Positions 38,264 through 47,327 are shown, numbered from the stretch's first letter. The stretch is DNA of 61,367 nucleotides from an uncultured Verrucomicrobiales bacterium (GCA_937969495.1 CALBVY010000004.1:1-61367), one strand, 5' to 3'. Notes: generated from the sequence alone by a model not told the origin. Program-made: numbers and translations.

Positions 38264-39670
38264 GTGCTTTTTAACAGTTATGCCTTCTGGCTTTTCTTTG
38301 CCCTTATCTGGGTCATTTACCGCTTTCTACCACACCGAGGGCAGAATCTGATGCTCCTGGTGGCCAGCTACTTTTTCTATAGCTGCTGGGACTGGCGTTT
38401 TCTACCGCTGATCCTAACTACGACATTGATTAACTATTTTACCGCTAGGGGTATTGAGCAGAGTGATAGCCCTAGCAGGCACAAGTGGCTGATTACCGTT
38501 TCTGTTACCGCTTCTCTAGGGATGCTGGCTTTCTTCAAATACTGGGGGTTTTTCACCGAAAGCGCAGCTGAAATGCTAACTTGGTTAGGCTTTCACGCAG
38601 ATATTCAAATGCTTAATATCATTCTCCCGGTGGGAATCTCTTTCTACACCTTTCAGACGATGTCTTACACCATCGATGTCTATCGGGGGAAAATAAAAGC
38701 CACTCGATCTTTCACTGACTTTGCACTTTATGTGGCTTATTTCCCGCAGCTTGTGGCTGGCCCTATTGAGCGTTCCTCTTCGCTCATGCCTCAGATTACC
38801 AACTCACGGAAAAGCCGCCCACAAGGCGACTTTGCAGAAGGCCTCTATCTAGTTATGTTAGGTTTATTTCTCAAAATAGTGGTTGGAGATAACCTTGGCT
38901 TTATCGCCGATGGTATCTTTGCCGAGGATAGAGATAAGCTAACAGGAACGGAGGCCCTGGTAGGGATCTACTGCTTTGCATTTCAGATCTACGGAGACTT
39001 TGCTGGCTATTCATCGATCGCACGCGGTGTCTCCAAGTGGCTAGGTATTGACCTAATGACAAACTTCCGGATGCCTTACCTCGCACGGAATCCATCTGAC
39101 TTTTGGCAGCGTTGGCATATCTCACTGTCATCATGGCTCCGTGACTACCTTTACATTCCTCTAGGGGGGAATCGCGGCAGTAAATTACTCGTCTACCGAA
39201 ACCTCATGATCACCATGTTATTGGGAGGTCTCTGGCATGGCGCTGGATGGACGTTTCTGATTTGGGGTGGCCTCCATGGACTGATTTTGTGTATCTACCG
39301 AGCTTTAGGAAATAGTATCAAGCTTCCTGCACTCTGGGGGCGTATTCTCGCTACGGTCTTCTTTTTCCACCTTGTCTGCCTGACGTGGCTATTCTTCCGT
39401 GCAGAGTCTTTAGCCCAAGCTTGGGAGATGCTGGTGCTGATCTTTACTCATCAGGAAATGACCCCACTGGCAAACTATGGGCTTAGAATGGTTGTTTTCT
39501 TCTGCGCCCCTCTTATGGCATATGAAATATGGTTAGATAAGGCGCATTCATTACGGAGACTGGAAACGGTGCGGTGGGGCTGGCGTGCCGCGGTATACTG
39601 TTACTTTGTCTTTATGCTCATTGTCTTTCCTCCACCAGTCTTCGGGCAGTTTATCTATTTCCAGTTCTAA
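38264..39670 (+). CDS. MBOAT-family O-acyltransferase (AlgI-like)
   Basis: A 468-residue multi-pass membrane protein starting with GTG. The start MLFNSYAFWLF, then VGISFYTFQTMSYTIDVYRG, FPQLVAGPIERSS, DFWQRWHISLSSWLRDYLYIPLGGNRG and GGLWHGAGWTFLIWG are typical of AlgI/PatA-like MBOAT transferases; both conserved His residues are present (the second near 325). These enzymes pass acetyl groups across the inner membrane to exopolysaccharide or peptidoglycan. The SGNH-like protein that would finish transfer is encoded 5 bases downstream. Confidence 0.93.
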   Translation: MLFNSYAFWLFFALIWVIYRFLPHRGQNLMLLVASYFFYSCWDWRFLPLILTTTLINYFTARGIEQSDSPSRHKWLITVSVTASLGMLAFFKYWGFFTESAAEMLTWLGFHADIQMLNIILPVGISFYTFQTMSYTIDVYRGKIKATRSFTDFALYVAYFPQLVAGPIERSSSLMPQITNSRKSRPQGDFAEGLYLVMLGLFLKIVVGDNLGFIADGIFAEDRDKLTGTEALVGIYCFAFQIYGDFAGYSSIARGVSKWLGIDLMTNFRMPYLARNPSDFWQRWHISLSSWLRDYLYIPLGGNRGSKLLVYRNLMITMLLGGLWHGAGWTFLIWGGLHGLILCIYRALGNSIKLPALWGRILATVFFFHLVCLTWLFFRAESLAQAWEMLVLIFTHQEMTPLANYGLRMVVFFCAPLMAYEIWLDKAHSLRRLETVRWGWRAAVYCYFVFMLIVFPPPVFGQFIYFQF

Positions 39671-39675
39671 TTATT

Positions 39676-40689
39676 ATGGCTACTCAACATCACGATTACG
39701 ATGCGCTACCCACTAATAAGTGCGCACCGAGCTGGCTGCAAGAGACACGAGTGATTTTGGTTGTACTGGCATTCATTTTTTTGCTAGAACTCATTGCTCG
39801 GATCATTGCGCCGACTCTCGATTTTGATCGAGAAAATATCTACGCTTTTCCTGAAACGATCTCTCAGCTTGAGGATGCGGCTGAGAGCTCAGGTAAGCCA
39901 AAGGTGGTCTTTTATGGTAACTCGCTGATGCTTCATGGCCTTGATCAAACCTTGGTTAAAGAAGAGCTAAAAGGTCTCAGCGCACCAGACATCGAGTCTG
40001 CCAAGGTAACCCCCGTGGGCACTGCAATGCTAGACTGGGTATATCTCTATCGCCGCTATTTCAGCGCTCAAGATAGCCACCCCGATGTTCTAGTGGTAGG
40101 ATTTGTTGCTCATCACATTCATGACCAAGAGGCCATCAAGCTTCGCCGGCTCTCAAGGCACTTTGTATCCAAGCAGGATCTTCCTCTGCTTTGGAAAACT
40201 GACCTAAAAGACTTTCACCTCATTACTCAATCTGTGCTGTGTAATATCAGTGCTCTGGAGGGAGACCAGCCAGAGCATCAGTTAGGCATTCTCCAAACAC
40301 TTGTAGCTGATTATAAAAAGGGACTCAATAGAAACAATGATCTGGTCTCTGACTGGCAACAACGCCTTGCGCAAGAAGCCGCGCAAGGTAACGAGGACCT
40401 GGCGACTAAGGAAACGGAGGAAACCTATCAGCGGATGCTACGCTTCATCACCGAGTGTAAAAAGCATCAGGTCAAAGTCTACTTTGTGCCGATGCCCCAA
40501 CCAGAAATTTGGGATTTTAACCCTGAAGCACAAAGACTCATCGAAGCCAAAGGTATGAGCGTTCTAGATGCTAGGAGTATACCAGGTATGACACCTGATG
40601 ATTTCTCAGATGGCTACCATCTCGGTGACAGCGGCAAGGTTAAGTTCAGTAAGTGGATGGCTAAACAATTAAGCCAACACCTCCAATAA
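39676..40689 (+). CDS. SGNH-hydrolase-like membrane-anchored protein, MBOAT partner
   Basis: A 337-residue protein with one membrane helix (about 25-45) and a periplasmic SGNH-like domain. The block I-like motif is FYGNSLMLHG, where the Ser follows GN, and the block V Asp/His pair is DGYHLG near the C-terminus. The start at 39676 was chosen over an earlier in-frame ATG inside the MBOAT gene. Together with the adjacent AlgI-like protein this matches the PatA/PatB or DltB/DltD arrangement: O-acetylation of a cell-surface polymer. The target polymer is unknown. Confidence 0.82.
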   Translation: MATQHHDYDALPTNKCAPSWLQETRVILVVLAFIFLLELIARIIAPTLDFDRENIYAFPETISQLEDAAESSGKPKVVFYGNSLMLHGLDQTLVKEELKGLSAPDIESAKVTPVGTAMLDWVYLYRRYFSAQDSHPDVLVVGFVAHHIHDQEAIKLRRLSRHFVSKQDLPLLWKTDLKDFHLITQSVLCNISALEGDQPEHQLGILQTLVADYKKGLNRNNDLVSDWQQRLAQEAAQGNEDLATKETEETYQRMLRFITECKKHQVKVYFVPMPQPEIWDFNPEAQRLIEAKGMSVLDARSIPGMTPDDFSDGYHLGDSGKVKFSKWMAKQLSQHLQ

Positions 40690-40698
40690 CAACAAGAC

Positions 40699-41469
40699 CT
40701 AGAGCGCCAGCTGCTCACTCCAGGACTTGGCTTTCTCAGCAAAGGATTTTTCCATGTCCTTGTAAGTGATCCCCCTGGAGACATTCACCACATCAGGAGC
40801 GGTGCGGTTTTTACCTTCAAGGCTAGCGAGATCTCCACCCTGTGCACCTAAACCTGGGATAAGTAATGGGCTATCAGCAATACGTTCTAGGACTTCCTCA
40901 CTCGCATTGGTAAGCCCAACAACATAACCAACATCCGTGGCGCGTGATTCTGCCTGAGCACGCTTACCAAGCTCCTGCACAAGTTCAAAGACAAAGCGCC
41001 CATCGGCTAGTTTCTGACGTTGAAAATCCGCACTACCAGCATTCGATGTCACCGCAAGGAGATAGATCCCCTTTCCTTCCCAATCAAGAAAAGGCTCAAT
41101 GGAATCATAACCAAGAAATGGATTTAATGTCACCGCATCCACATTCCAGTTTTCAAAGTAAGACTTTGCATAGTATTTCTGAGTCTCACCAATGTCTGAG
41201 CGTTTAGCATCTAAAATCACGGGGACTTCCTCAGGCATTTCTTCTAACATACTTTGTAGAATTTCAATACCACGTAAACCCATTGCTTCAAAATACGCCA
41301 TATTGGGCTTAAATGCAGCAGCATACTCAGCAGTTTCCCCAACAACGCGACGGAGAAACTCTGGCACCTGATCAATACCACCAGAAAGCTCTGGCCGAGG
41401 ATCAATACCTACGCAAAGCTTAGAGCCAACCTGAGAGATTCTGTGCTGTAATTTTTCCGCGTAACGCAT
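40699..41469 (-). CDS. pyrF: Orotidine 5'-phosphate decarboxylase (type 2)
   Basis: A 256-residue OMP decarboxylase, the last step of UMP synthesis. It is of the PyrF type 2 (actinobacterial/myxococcal) form: CVGIDPRP, FKPNMAYFEAMG, and the catalytic block VILDAKRSDIGET with Asp-Lys-x-x-Asp, followed by DAVTLNPFLGYDS. TIM-barrel phosphate binding is at LIPGLGAQGGD. It is convergent with the SGNH gene, 9 bases apart. It is followed upstream on the same strand by the SET gene 37 bases away. Confidence 0.94.
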   Translation of the reverse strand: MRYAEKLQHRISQVGSKLCVGIDPRPELSGGIDQVPEFLRRVVGETAEYAAAFKPNMAYFEAMGLRGIEILQSMLEEMPEEVPVILDAKRSDIGETQKYYAKSYFENWNVDAVTLNPFLGYDSIEPFLDWEGKGIYLLAVTSNAGSADFQRQKLADGRFVFELVQELGKRAQAESRATDVGYVVGLTNASEEVLERIADSPLLIPGLGAQGGDLASLEGKNRTAPDVVNVSRGITYKDMEKSFAEKAKSWSEQLAL

Positions 41470-41506
41470 AACTGGTGTTAATCATGGATCTTCCCGTTGG
41501 CAACCC

Positions 41507-42073
41507 TCAAGCCAAGACTTTTGCCTCTTTTTCAGCAAGTATCCGCCGCAGCTCTGGCCACTGCTCTTGGGTGACGATGTAGCCAATACAGCTATCCTTA
41601 CCACAGCGGCATGGATGATCTTCATAACACTCAATATCAAATCCATAGTCAAAGGTAAGCTCGTCACCTTTTTTAATGTCGGTTAATGAGTAAATTAAAA
41701 TTTTCTGCCCTACAATCCACGCCTCGCAGTTTGGCTCGCAGGAATGATTAATCAGTCGTGCTGTATTCCACGGCACATTCCCATCAATGTCCCACTGCTC
41801 GTTCAGAGTAAAAATATACACCGCTGCATCTCCATGCTCCTCAGCGCGGGCGTATTGATCCCATGCACGATCTTCGCTGACCTCCTTATCAATAGGCTCC
41901 CCAACGTACTCGATAATTTCAGTTTCTTTAGAGATGTTTTTTGTAGCATAAACGCCACGACCATGAATCTCCGAACCTCTAACTTCGCAGTAGTCGCTCT
42001 GCGCCCGTTGATAGAGTTTCCTAAACTTGCGGACTAACTCCGCTTCACGTTCAAGTTTTGTATTTTTAGCCAT
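41507..42073 (-). CDS. SET-domain protein lysine methyltransferase-like
   Basis: A 188-residue cytoplasmic protein that is almost entirely a SET domain. GSEIHGRGVYATKNI starts the domain; the SAM- and pseudoknot-forming motif is ARLINHSCEPNCEAW, with the catalytic Tyr region GDELTFDYGFD. A post-SET Cys cluster, CRCGKDSCIG, follows and would bind zinc with the NHSCxPN cysteine. The protein resembles eukaryotic SET enzymes and those of chlamydiae and some Verrucomicrobia. Candidate substrates are a basic nucleoid or ribosomal protein; none is identified here. Confidence 0.9.
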   Translation of the reverse strand: MAKNTKLEREAELVRKFRKLYQRAQSDYCEVRGSEIHGRGVYATKNISKETEIIEYVGEPIDKEVSEDRAWDQYARAEEHGDAAVYIFTLNEQWDIDGNVPWNTARLINHSCEPNCEAWIVGQKILIYSLTDIKKGDELTFDYGFDIECYEDHPCRCGKDSCIGYIVTQEQWPELRRILAEKEAKVLA

Positions 42074-42106
42074 AAGGGAAAGTATTTATAACAATCGATG
42101 CTCAGA

Positions 42107-42790
42107 TTACTTAATTTCTCTCAGTTTGGAAACAGGAAGACGAAGCGCCTTTTCATCGGCTGGAAGAGAAGGAAAAAGACTACGTAAATCTTGAACCGTA
42201 GGTTTCAAACCAGTCAGGAAATACCATTGGTTACTTCCCTTTTCTGATACAGTAATGGTATAACTACTCTCTTCGACTTCACGGATCATACCACCTCGCT
42301 GATGATCAGGCATACGCACTCGGATAACCGTAGGCACAATAGCCAGCCAATGAGACACAATAGTCGCACGCCCAGTAGCATCCATGAGGGGTTTACCCGT
42401 TTTCGGGTCAATTTTCTTAGCCTTCCAGACGCTAAAAAATGCCGTGGGTTCACCTACCCGATAGCCCACCACATTCATCTGCATCTTCACCTGCTGCTGA
42501 ACAGATTGAGCCAAGGCCGCCTCGAGCTTTTCATTACTCCCTAACCGCTTCGCTAACCTCCTCTTCCAGCGCGGGTATATACGATCAACTCCATGGCGGA
42601 AGTTTCCTTTTATCATCTCGATCCCCAACTTCTGCACAGCAGCTTTCGCCGCATCAGAAATAGCAGGATCAACGGCGACAACACCACTCCCCACCTCCTG
42701 ACTCAAAGCTCGTGGAGACATAAAATAGCTACACATTACTAAAGAAAAACAGACAGTTATAGAGAATTGTTTCGTCATCATCTTGTGCAT
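42107..42790 (-). CDS. Secreted hypothetical protein
   Basis: A 227-residue protein with an N-terminal signal peptide (basic start, hydrophobic segment, cleavage around ALS near residue 30). The mature part is mixed alpha/beta with a long basic helix region (YPRWKRRLAKRLG). I recognise no family. It may lie in the same transcript as the SET gene (34 bases downstream). The protein could be a small periplasmic protein; nothing further can be said. Confidence 0.65.
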   Translation of the reverse strand: MHKMMTKQFSITVCFSLVMCSYFMSPRALSQEVGSGVVAVDPAISDAAKAAVQKLGIEMIKGNFRHGVDRIYPRWKRRLAKRLGSNEKLEAALAQSVQQQVKMQMNVVGYRVGEPTAFFSVWKAKKIDPKTGKPLMDATGRATIVSHWLAIVPTVIRVRMPDHQRGGMIREVEESSYTITVSEKGSNQWYFLTGLKPTVQDLRSLFPSLPADEKALRLPVSKLREIK

Positions 42791-43138
42791 CTATTCATTC
42801 CCACAGCCTCTCAGAAAGTCAAGCTTACCTATTAAATCCCAGATGATGCATAGGACTTGAAGGAAATGTTGTCAGATAAACCAATCGATGTCACCCATCC
42901 GTAAATTAAAAAAATCTGAGGATGGATTTATATTTACAGAGATGTCAGTAGTTTTTTGAAATCTAAGCGTATGTTCTGAGATCAGCAATACATGCCTAAG
43001 AAAACTGACCTTAACAGCCATCACTAAAGCCAAAGCTCAAATCACAGCGATTCAGCTTTGCCTCACCGTCAAATTTTCTTCTCTATTGAGAAAATCAGCT
43101 TTGCAAATCATCCTGAATTCCCCTTAATCTCCCCATCT
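42791..43138. other. Intergenic region upstream of parB, no gene seen
   Basis: About 350 AT-rich bases between the divergent secreted-protein gene and parB. No parS site (TGTTTCACGTGAAACA-like), coding frame, RNA gene or clear promoter was found by eye. An in-frame TTG at 43058 could extend ParB by 27 residues but lacks family support. Confidence 0.4.
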
Positions 43139-44017
43139 ATGGCAAAAAAAGCATTGGGCAAGGGATTAGGAGCGTTAATCAAACCGCAACCAGCGAGCAC
43201 GGAGCCTCCTGAAGCCACCGCTGCGCCCAAAGCCCAGGACTACATCTCTATCAACGAAGTTGTCCCCAGCCCACTCCAGCCACGCAAGCATTTTGCTGAA
43301 GGGCAGCTGGACGAGCTCATGAAGTCTATCAGTCAGCATGGCATCATCCAGCCCCTGATCGTACGCCCCGTCAACGGAAAGATGGAGCTCATCGCAGGTG
43401 AACGTCGCTGGCGTGCCTCCAAGGAGCTTGGCCTCACTGAAGTCCCCATTCGTATCCGCGAGGCCACTGATCATGAAGTGCTTGAAATGGCATTGATTGA
43501 AAATATTCAGCGTAAAGACCTCAACCCCATCGAAGAAGCAGAAGGTTACGTTCGGCTCGCCAAAGAATTTAATATGAAGCAGGAAACCATCGCCGAACGT
43601 GTCGGCAAATCCCGTGCTGCAGTGGCTAACTCCATGCGGCTCATCGAGCTTCATCCAGATATTCAGAACCACGTAGCCCATAGCAAACTCAGCGTAGGTC
43701 ACGCTAAGGCTATTCTTAGTATCAAAGATCACGCCCTCCAATGTCTTGCTGCAGATCAGATTCTGAAAAAAAACCTTACCGTCCGCTCTGCCGAACAGCT
43801 GGCTAAAGAACTCATCAATCCCAAAAAATCATCTTCATCAAAGCCGCATAGCCGAGAGACTGATGCCGTGATCGAACAAATCCAAAATACGCTCCGTGAT
43901 CGATTTGGCACCAAAGTAAAGCTCACTCACACGGCGAAAAAGGGGAAAATCGAGCTCGCCTACTACGGTAATGACGATCTCCAGAGAATCCTTGATTTAC
44001 TAGGAATAGAACTTTAG
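43139..44017 (+). CDS. parB: Chromosome-partitioning protein ParB
   Basis: A 292-residue ParB/Spo0J protein, a CTP-dependent DNA clamp loaded at parS sites. The start AKKALGKGLGALI is the usual ParB N-terminus, supporting the ATG at 43139. The ParB/Srx domain has PSPLQPRKHF and the CTP-binding GERRWRASKELG; ALIENIQRKDLNPIEEA and the helix-turn-helix region follow, then a C-terminal dimerisation part. parA is not adjacent, which is unusual; it may lie outside the window. Confidence 0.95.
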   Translation: MAKKALGKGLGALIKPQPASTEPPEATAAPKAQDYISINEVVPSPLQPRKHFAEGQLDELMKSISQHGIIQPLIVRPVNGKMELIAGERRWRASKELGLTEVPIRIREATDHEVLEMALIENIQRKDLNPIEEAEGYVRLAKEFNMKQETIAERVGKSRAAVANSMRLIELHPDIQNHVAHSKLSVGHAKAILSIKDHALQCLAADQILKKNLTVRSAEQLAKELINPKKSSSSKPHSRETDAVIEQIQNTLRDRFGTKVKLTHTAKKGKIELAYYGNDDLQRILDLLGIEL

Positions 44018-44041
44018 CCGAATACCTCCTTGGTGTGCAGC

Positions 44042-44872
44042 TCACTTGAGTTTCAAAAGACGAATCTCATAGATTTTTGGCCAGCATTTACCAGTTACAT
44101 AGAGTTTCTTAGCCTCAGTATCATAAGCGATGCCATTGAGCACAAATTCAGGATTAAGCCTACCTGCATCAGGGTAAATCCCAGTGAGATCAATAACGCC
44201 AACGACATTGCCATCTACGGGATTAATACGCACGATTTCTTCAGTATGCCATACATTGGCAAAGATCTCCCCCTCGATAAACTCGAGTTCATTTAATCTA
44301 TCCACCGGTTTACCTCCGCGTTTTACAAACACCTCACGCAATACGCGGAATGTCTTTGGATGCAGAAACCGTAATCGATCACTCCCATCGCTCACGATCA
44401 AGGCCTTACCATCTGTGGTCAGCCCCCAGCCTTCACCATTGTAATTAAAGGTCCCCAGCTGCTGCAAACTCTCCGCATCATAGATAAAACCATTCCGGCT
44501 CTCCCACGTAAGCTGGTAAAACTTTCCATCCAGTTCAGCGATCCCTTCCCCAAAGAGATTCTTTTTTAAGGCTTTTTTTAGCAAAATCTTACCTGTCTCT
44601 TTTTCAACACGCCTAATACTAGACATCCCATGCCCACCAGTGCTCTCAATCCAGTTACCATTGGATAGTAATAAACCCTGTGTATAAGCCGTATCATCAT
44701 GCGGCAGCTCCCGCACCACTTCATACCCTGACCGTTGATGCGCTTTCCAGTCTGGAAAATAACTCTCCGTAACCACCACCGCGTGATCGCTCGGTGATGG
44801 AGGCTTTTCTTCGCAAGCCACCACAGACAAAATAAACCAACAGAGAAAAAATATCTTCACGTAAAAAGTCAC
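44042..44872 (-). CDS. Glutaminyl-peptide cyclotransferase, lipoprotein form
   Basis: A 276-residue protein of the plant/bacterial-type glutamine cyclotransferase family, which converts N-terminal Gln to pyroglutamate. It is a five-bladed beta-propeller: AYTQGLLL, ESTGGHGMSSIRRV, LFGEGIAELDGKFYQLTW, and the conserved VDRLNELEFIEGEIFANVW block with the catalytic Glu. The N-terminus has a lipobox (SVVAC), so it is probably tethered in the periplasm. It is convergent with parB. Confidence 0.88.
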   Translation of the reverse strand: MTFYVKIFFLCWFILSVVACEEKPPSPSDHAVVVTESYFPDWKAHQRSGYEVVRELPHDDTAYTQGLLLSNGNWIESTGGHGMSSIRRVEKETGKILLKKALKKNLFGEGIAELDGKFYQLTWESRNGFIYDAESLQQLGTFNYNGEGWGLTTDGKALIVSDGSDRLRFLHPKTFRVLREVFVKRGGKPVDRLNELEFIEGEIFANVWHTEEIVRINPVDGNVVGVIDLTGIYPDAGRLNPEFVLNGIAYDTEAKKLYVTGKCWPKIYEIRLLKLK

Positions 44873-45079
44873 TTATGCAGCGCTATCAGCCACAGAATAC
44901 GCTGCAAGCCATTATTAAAAAGGGTCTAAATATTTTTCAGTAAATTTCCACCATATCGTTATCACAACATGAGTTCGTGAAATAACCACAATTGAGGCTA
45001 TTTTTCTATTGTCATTCCTATCATCTGGAACTACACCGCTCCCGCGCCTCGGCGTAAATTACATTTTAGGCAATGTAAC

Positions 45080-45155
45080 GGCTCCATAGCTCAGTTGGTA
45101 GAGCAGCGGATTGAAAATCCGCGTGTCCTTGGTTCGAATCCGAGTGGAGCCACCA
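45080..45155 (+). tRNA. tRNA-Phe (GAA), CCA encoded
   Basis: A complete cloverleaf: 7-bp acceptor GGCTCCA/TGGAGCC, D arm with AGTTGGTA, anticodon stem GCGGA/TCCGC with loop TTGAAAA (anticodon GAA), T arm TTCGAAT, discriminator A and genomic CCA. Confidence 0.98.
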
Positions 45156-45238
45156 CTTTCCCCTCCCCTTATTTACCCCCCTGTTTGATAAGGATAGCTA
45201 GCTCAATACCCAAAAGTTTACGGACGAGCCAAAAAATC

Positions 45239-45901
45239 ATGAGAAGAATCGCTATTGGAGATATTCACGGCTGTCTTACTGCGCTGGCAACGATATTCAA
45301 AGCAATCAACCCTAGCCTAGATGACGTAATCATAACACTAGGCGATTACGTAGATCGTGGCCCAAACTCAAAGGGCGTTATCGATCACCTCATCGAATTT
45401 CAAAAACACCACCATCTCATCCACCTCATGGGGAACCATGAAATCCAGATGATCCGCGCACTGGAAACACATCAGGATAAAGAACGCTTCCTCAGTGACC
45501 TCTGTGGCGGCAAGGATACGCTAAACTCCTACGGCGGTAGCTTTGATGACATCCCTGAAGATCACTGGGAGTTTATCAGATCAGCCAAGCTCTACCATGA
45601 GCTAGACAAACATATTCTCGTACACGCTGGAATCACCAGCCAAACACCTGTGGACCAGCAAGACCAAGAAACTTATTACTATCAACGCTTCTACAGCCAA
45701 AAACCCCACATCTCAGGAAAAACCATTGTCTGCGGCCACACCATCCAAGGAGATTTACCTAACAATCAAGGCCACGCTATCTGCTTAGACACCTGTGCCT
45801 ACGGAGGCGGTTGGCTAAGTGCCCTTGACATTGATAATGGCCAAATATGGCAAACTAATGAACAAGGCCAAAGCCGCGAAATGTGGCTAAAAGATATTTA
45901 G
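45239..45901 (+). CDS. PPP-family serine/threonine phosphatase-like metallophosphoesterase
   Basis: A 220-residue metallophosphoesterase of the bacterial PPP type. All metal-binding motifs are present: GDIHGC near residues 7-12, GDYVDRGPNSKG near 34-45, and LMGNHE near 61-66; the later His motifs are VHAGI and CGHT. Such proteins dephosphorylate Ser/Thr proteins or diadenosine polyphosphates. The ATG at 45239 is chosen since earlier in-frame codons fall inside the tRNA-Phe. It is monocistronic and convergent with fic. Confidence 0.9.
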   Translation: MRRIAIGDIHGCLTALATIFKAINPSLDDVIITLGDYVDRGPNSKGVIDHLIEFQKHHHLIHLMGNHEIQMIRALETHQDKERFLSDLCGGKDTLNSYGGSFDDIPEDHWEFIRSAKLYHELDKHILVHAGITSQTPVDQQDQETYYYQRFYSQKPHISGKTIVCGHTIQGDLPNNQGHAICLDTCAYGGGWLSALDIDNGQIWQTNEQGQSREMWLKDI

Positions 45902-45914
45902 TTAGTGCATTGGC

Positions 45915-45945
45915 TGAAAAAAGCCCGCTAGTAGCTAGCAGGCTT
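45915..45945 (-). terminator. Terminator between fic and the phosphatase gene
   Basis: An 11-bp stem with one mismatch (45921-45931 with 45935-45945) and a 3-base loop is followed on the minus strand by a T-run, fitting termination of fic. On the plus strand only TTT follows, so termination of the phosphatase gene would be weaker. Confidence 0.82.
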
Positions 45946-45995
45946 TGAGAGAAAAAGAATCTAGCAGATTCATTTTGAGGGGAGCGAATTTTTCT

Positions 45996-46958
45996 CTATT
46001 TCTCCTTAAATTGATAACGAGTAAGAGCTTTCTCACCATGGAAATCTAACATATTTTGATCTACTCCATGTTTAAGGTCTCTGCTAGCCGTAGCTGTGGA
46101 AATGGACTTATGGATACCCATATATTCTTTTCTCGAAAACAAATCTTTTTTAAAATGCCCCTTGGCTTTGTGTAACCGATCAATGGGTAAATCATTCACT
46201 GGACGAAAAATATCCAGAAACTCCTCTAGAGCTTCCAGAATCATCTGGAGAGAGAACTCAATAAATGCGGTCGAACTCCCAGCCTTATCACAGGCTTCAA
46301 GCGCATCATAATAATCTTGCTGGTGCTGTTTGATAATCGACTCGACAGGGATGTATTCAAAGACAGGATGATATTGATAAAGAAGCAATGTGTGCCAGAA
46401 TCTGCCGATACGCCCATTCCCATCAGCGAATGGATGGATAAATTCAAATTCATAGTGAAACACACAGCCTTGAATCAAAGGATGATCTTCACCCTGAAGA
46501 AACGTGAAAAGGTCTTCCATAAGAAATGCCACACGCTCAGAAGGAGGTGCCATATGCGATACTTTATCCCCCTTCAAAATCCCAACATCAGATGTTCTCC
46601 AATTTCCAGCTTCAGCTAGAATATCCTTCATCATGATGCCATGTGCCTGGAGTAAATGATTGGAACGAAACGCATCCAAAGAACCAAGCAACTCATATAC
46701 TTCATTCGCATTAAGGATTTCCAGAATATCATTCTTTGGAGCAAGCACTCTTTTTCCATCGAGCAAAGCTGTGACTTGCTCAAGGTTAAGGGAGTTTCCT
46801 TCGATAGATAAGCTCCCTTGCAGGGTTTTGACTCGATTGGATTTCCTCAGCTGAGGTTGAGGTTTCGGCTGGTCAAAGCTCTCCACACGACCAATCAATC
46901 TTTCAATCTGGCTAATTTGAGAAAGGATTTTGGAAGTAATTGAAAATGGCAGTCGCAT
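45996..46958 (-). CDS. Fic-domain AMP transferase-like protein
   Basis: A 320-residue Fic protein. The catalytic loop HPFADGNGRIGR (near residue 175) matches HPFx(D/E)GNGRxxR completely, so adenylyl transfer should be possible. An N-terminal helix carries a motif SLSIEGNSL of the self-inhibitory (S/T)xxxE(G/N) type, which blocks the ATP site in class II Fic proteins. The C-terminal 80 residues look like a winged helix. A perfect 22-bp palindrome overlaps its leader and suggests repression, perhaps by itself. It adjoins a dead integrase region and may be leftover cargo. Confidence 0.92.
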   Translation of the reverse strand: MRLPFSITSKILSQISQIERLIGRVESFDQPKPQPQLRKSNRVKTLQGSLSIEGNSLNLEQVTALLDGKRVLAPKNDILEILNANEVYELLGSLDAFRSNHLLQAHGIMMKDILAEAGNWRTSDVGILKGDKVSHMAPPSERVAFLMEDLFTFLQGEDHPLIQGCVFHYEFEFIHPFADGNGRIGRFWHTLLLYQYHPVFEYIPVESIIKQHQQDYYDALEACDKAGSSTAFIEFSLQMILEALEEFLDIFRPVNDLPIDRLHKAKGHFKKDLFSRKEYMGIHKSISTATASRDLKHGVDQNMLDFHGEKALTRYQFKEK

Positions 46959-46963
46959 GTGAT

Positions 46964-46985
46964 GATACTATCACATGATAGTATC
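46964..46985. promoter_or_regulatory. Perfect palindrome just upstream of fic
   Basis: Two 10-base arms, GATACTATCA and TGATAGTATC, flank a CA centre. The repeat ends five bases before the fic ATG, where it would cover the leader or the start of transcription. Its length and dyad spacing are those of an operator for a dimeric helix-turn-helix protein. The C-terminal winged helix of Fic itself is one candidate. Confidence 0.6.
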
Positions 46986-47123
46986 TATGTCAAAAGGTGT
47001 TCATCGAATAGAAAATTCATCATTCAGAATATTTTTTGATCAATCTCGGATGAGTTCAGCCATTCATACGCAGTTTCTTTCATGAGGTGGCAATAGATGC
47101 CCAAAACCTAAAATAGAAAACGA

Positions 47124-47327
47124 ATGATGAGAACTGAACCAATACCCAAAGACAGCCTGCTTTAGTTTGCGAAAGTGGGAGAACGATTATCGTTATCCAA
47201 ACGAGCCGTATATCGCCTCATAGCAAAAGGAAACCTACCGAATCCTGTGAAAGTAGGTGGAGCGGTTCGTTTATATGAGAGCGATTTAGAAACCTTTTTT
47301 GAAACCTTGAAAGCCAAAAGAAAATGA
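47124..47327 (+). pseudogene. Excisionase-like HTH gene with amber stop
   Basis: An AlpA/MerR-like DNA-binding excisionase of about 67 codons. The helix-turn-helix and wing read RLSLSKRAVYRLIAKG, then PNPVKVGGAVRLYESDLE, ending in a basic helix. The frame opens at ATG 47124 or 47127 but has an in-frame TAG at 47163-47165, in front of the HTH, so it is broken unless the stop is suppressed. Its stop (TGA at 47325) overlaps the ATG of the next, integrase, reading frame, giving a remnant xis-int pair. Confidence 0.78.

Noticed and set aside
42791-43138. parS or replication origin near parB
   Set aside because: No TGTTTCACGTGAAACA-like site and no cluster of DnaA boxes was seen.
45095-45238. Upstream extension of the phosphatase gene
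   Set aside because: The frame runs into tRNA-Phe; the ATG at 45239 directly precedes the conserved GDIHG motif.
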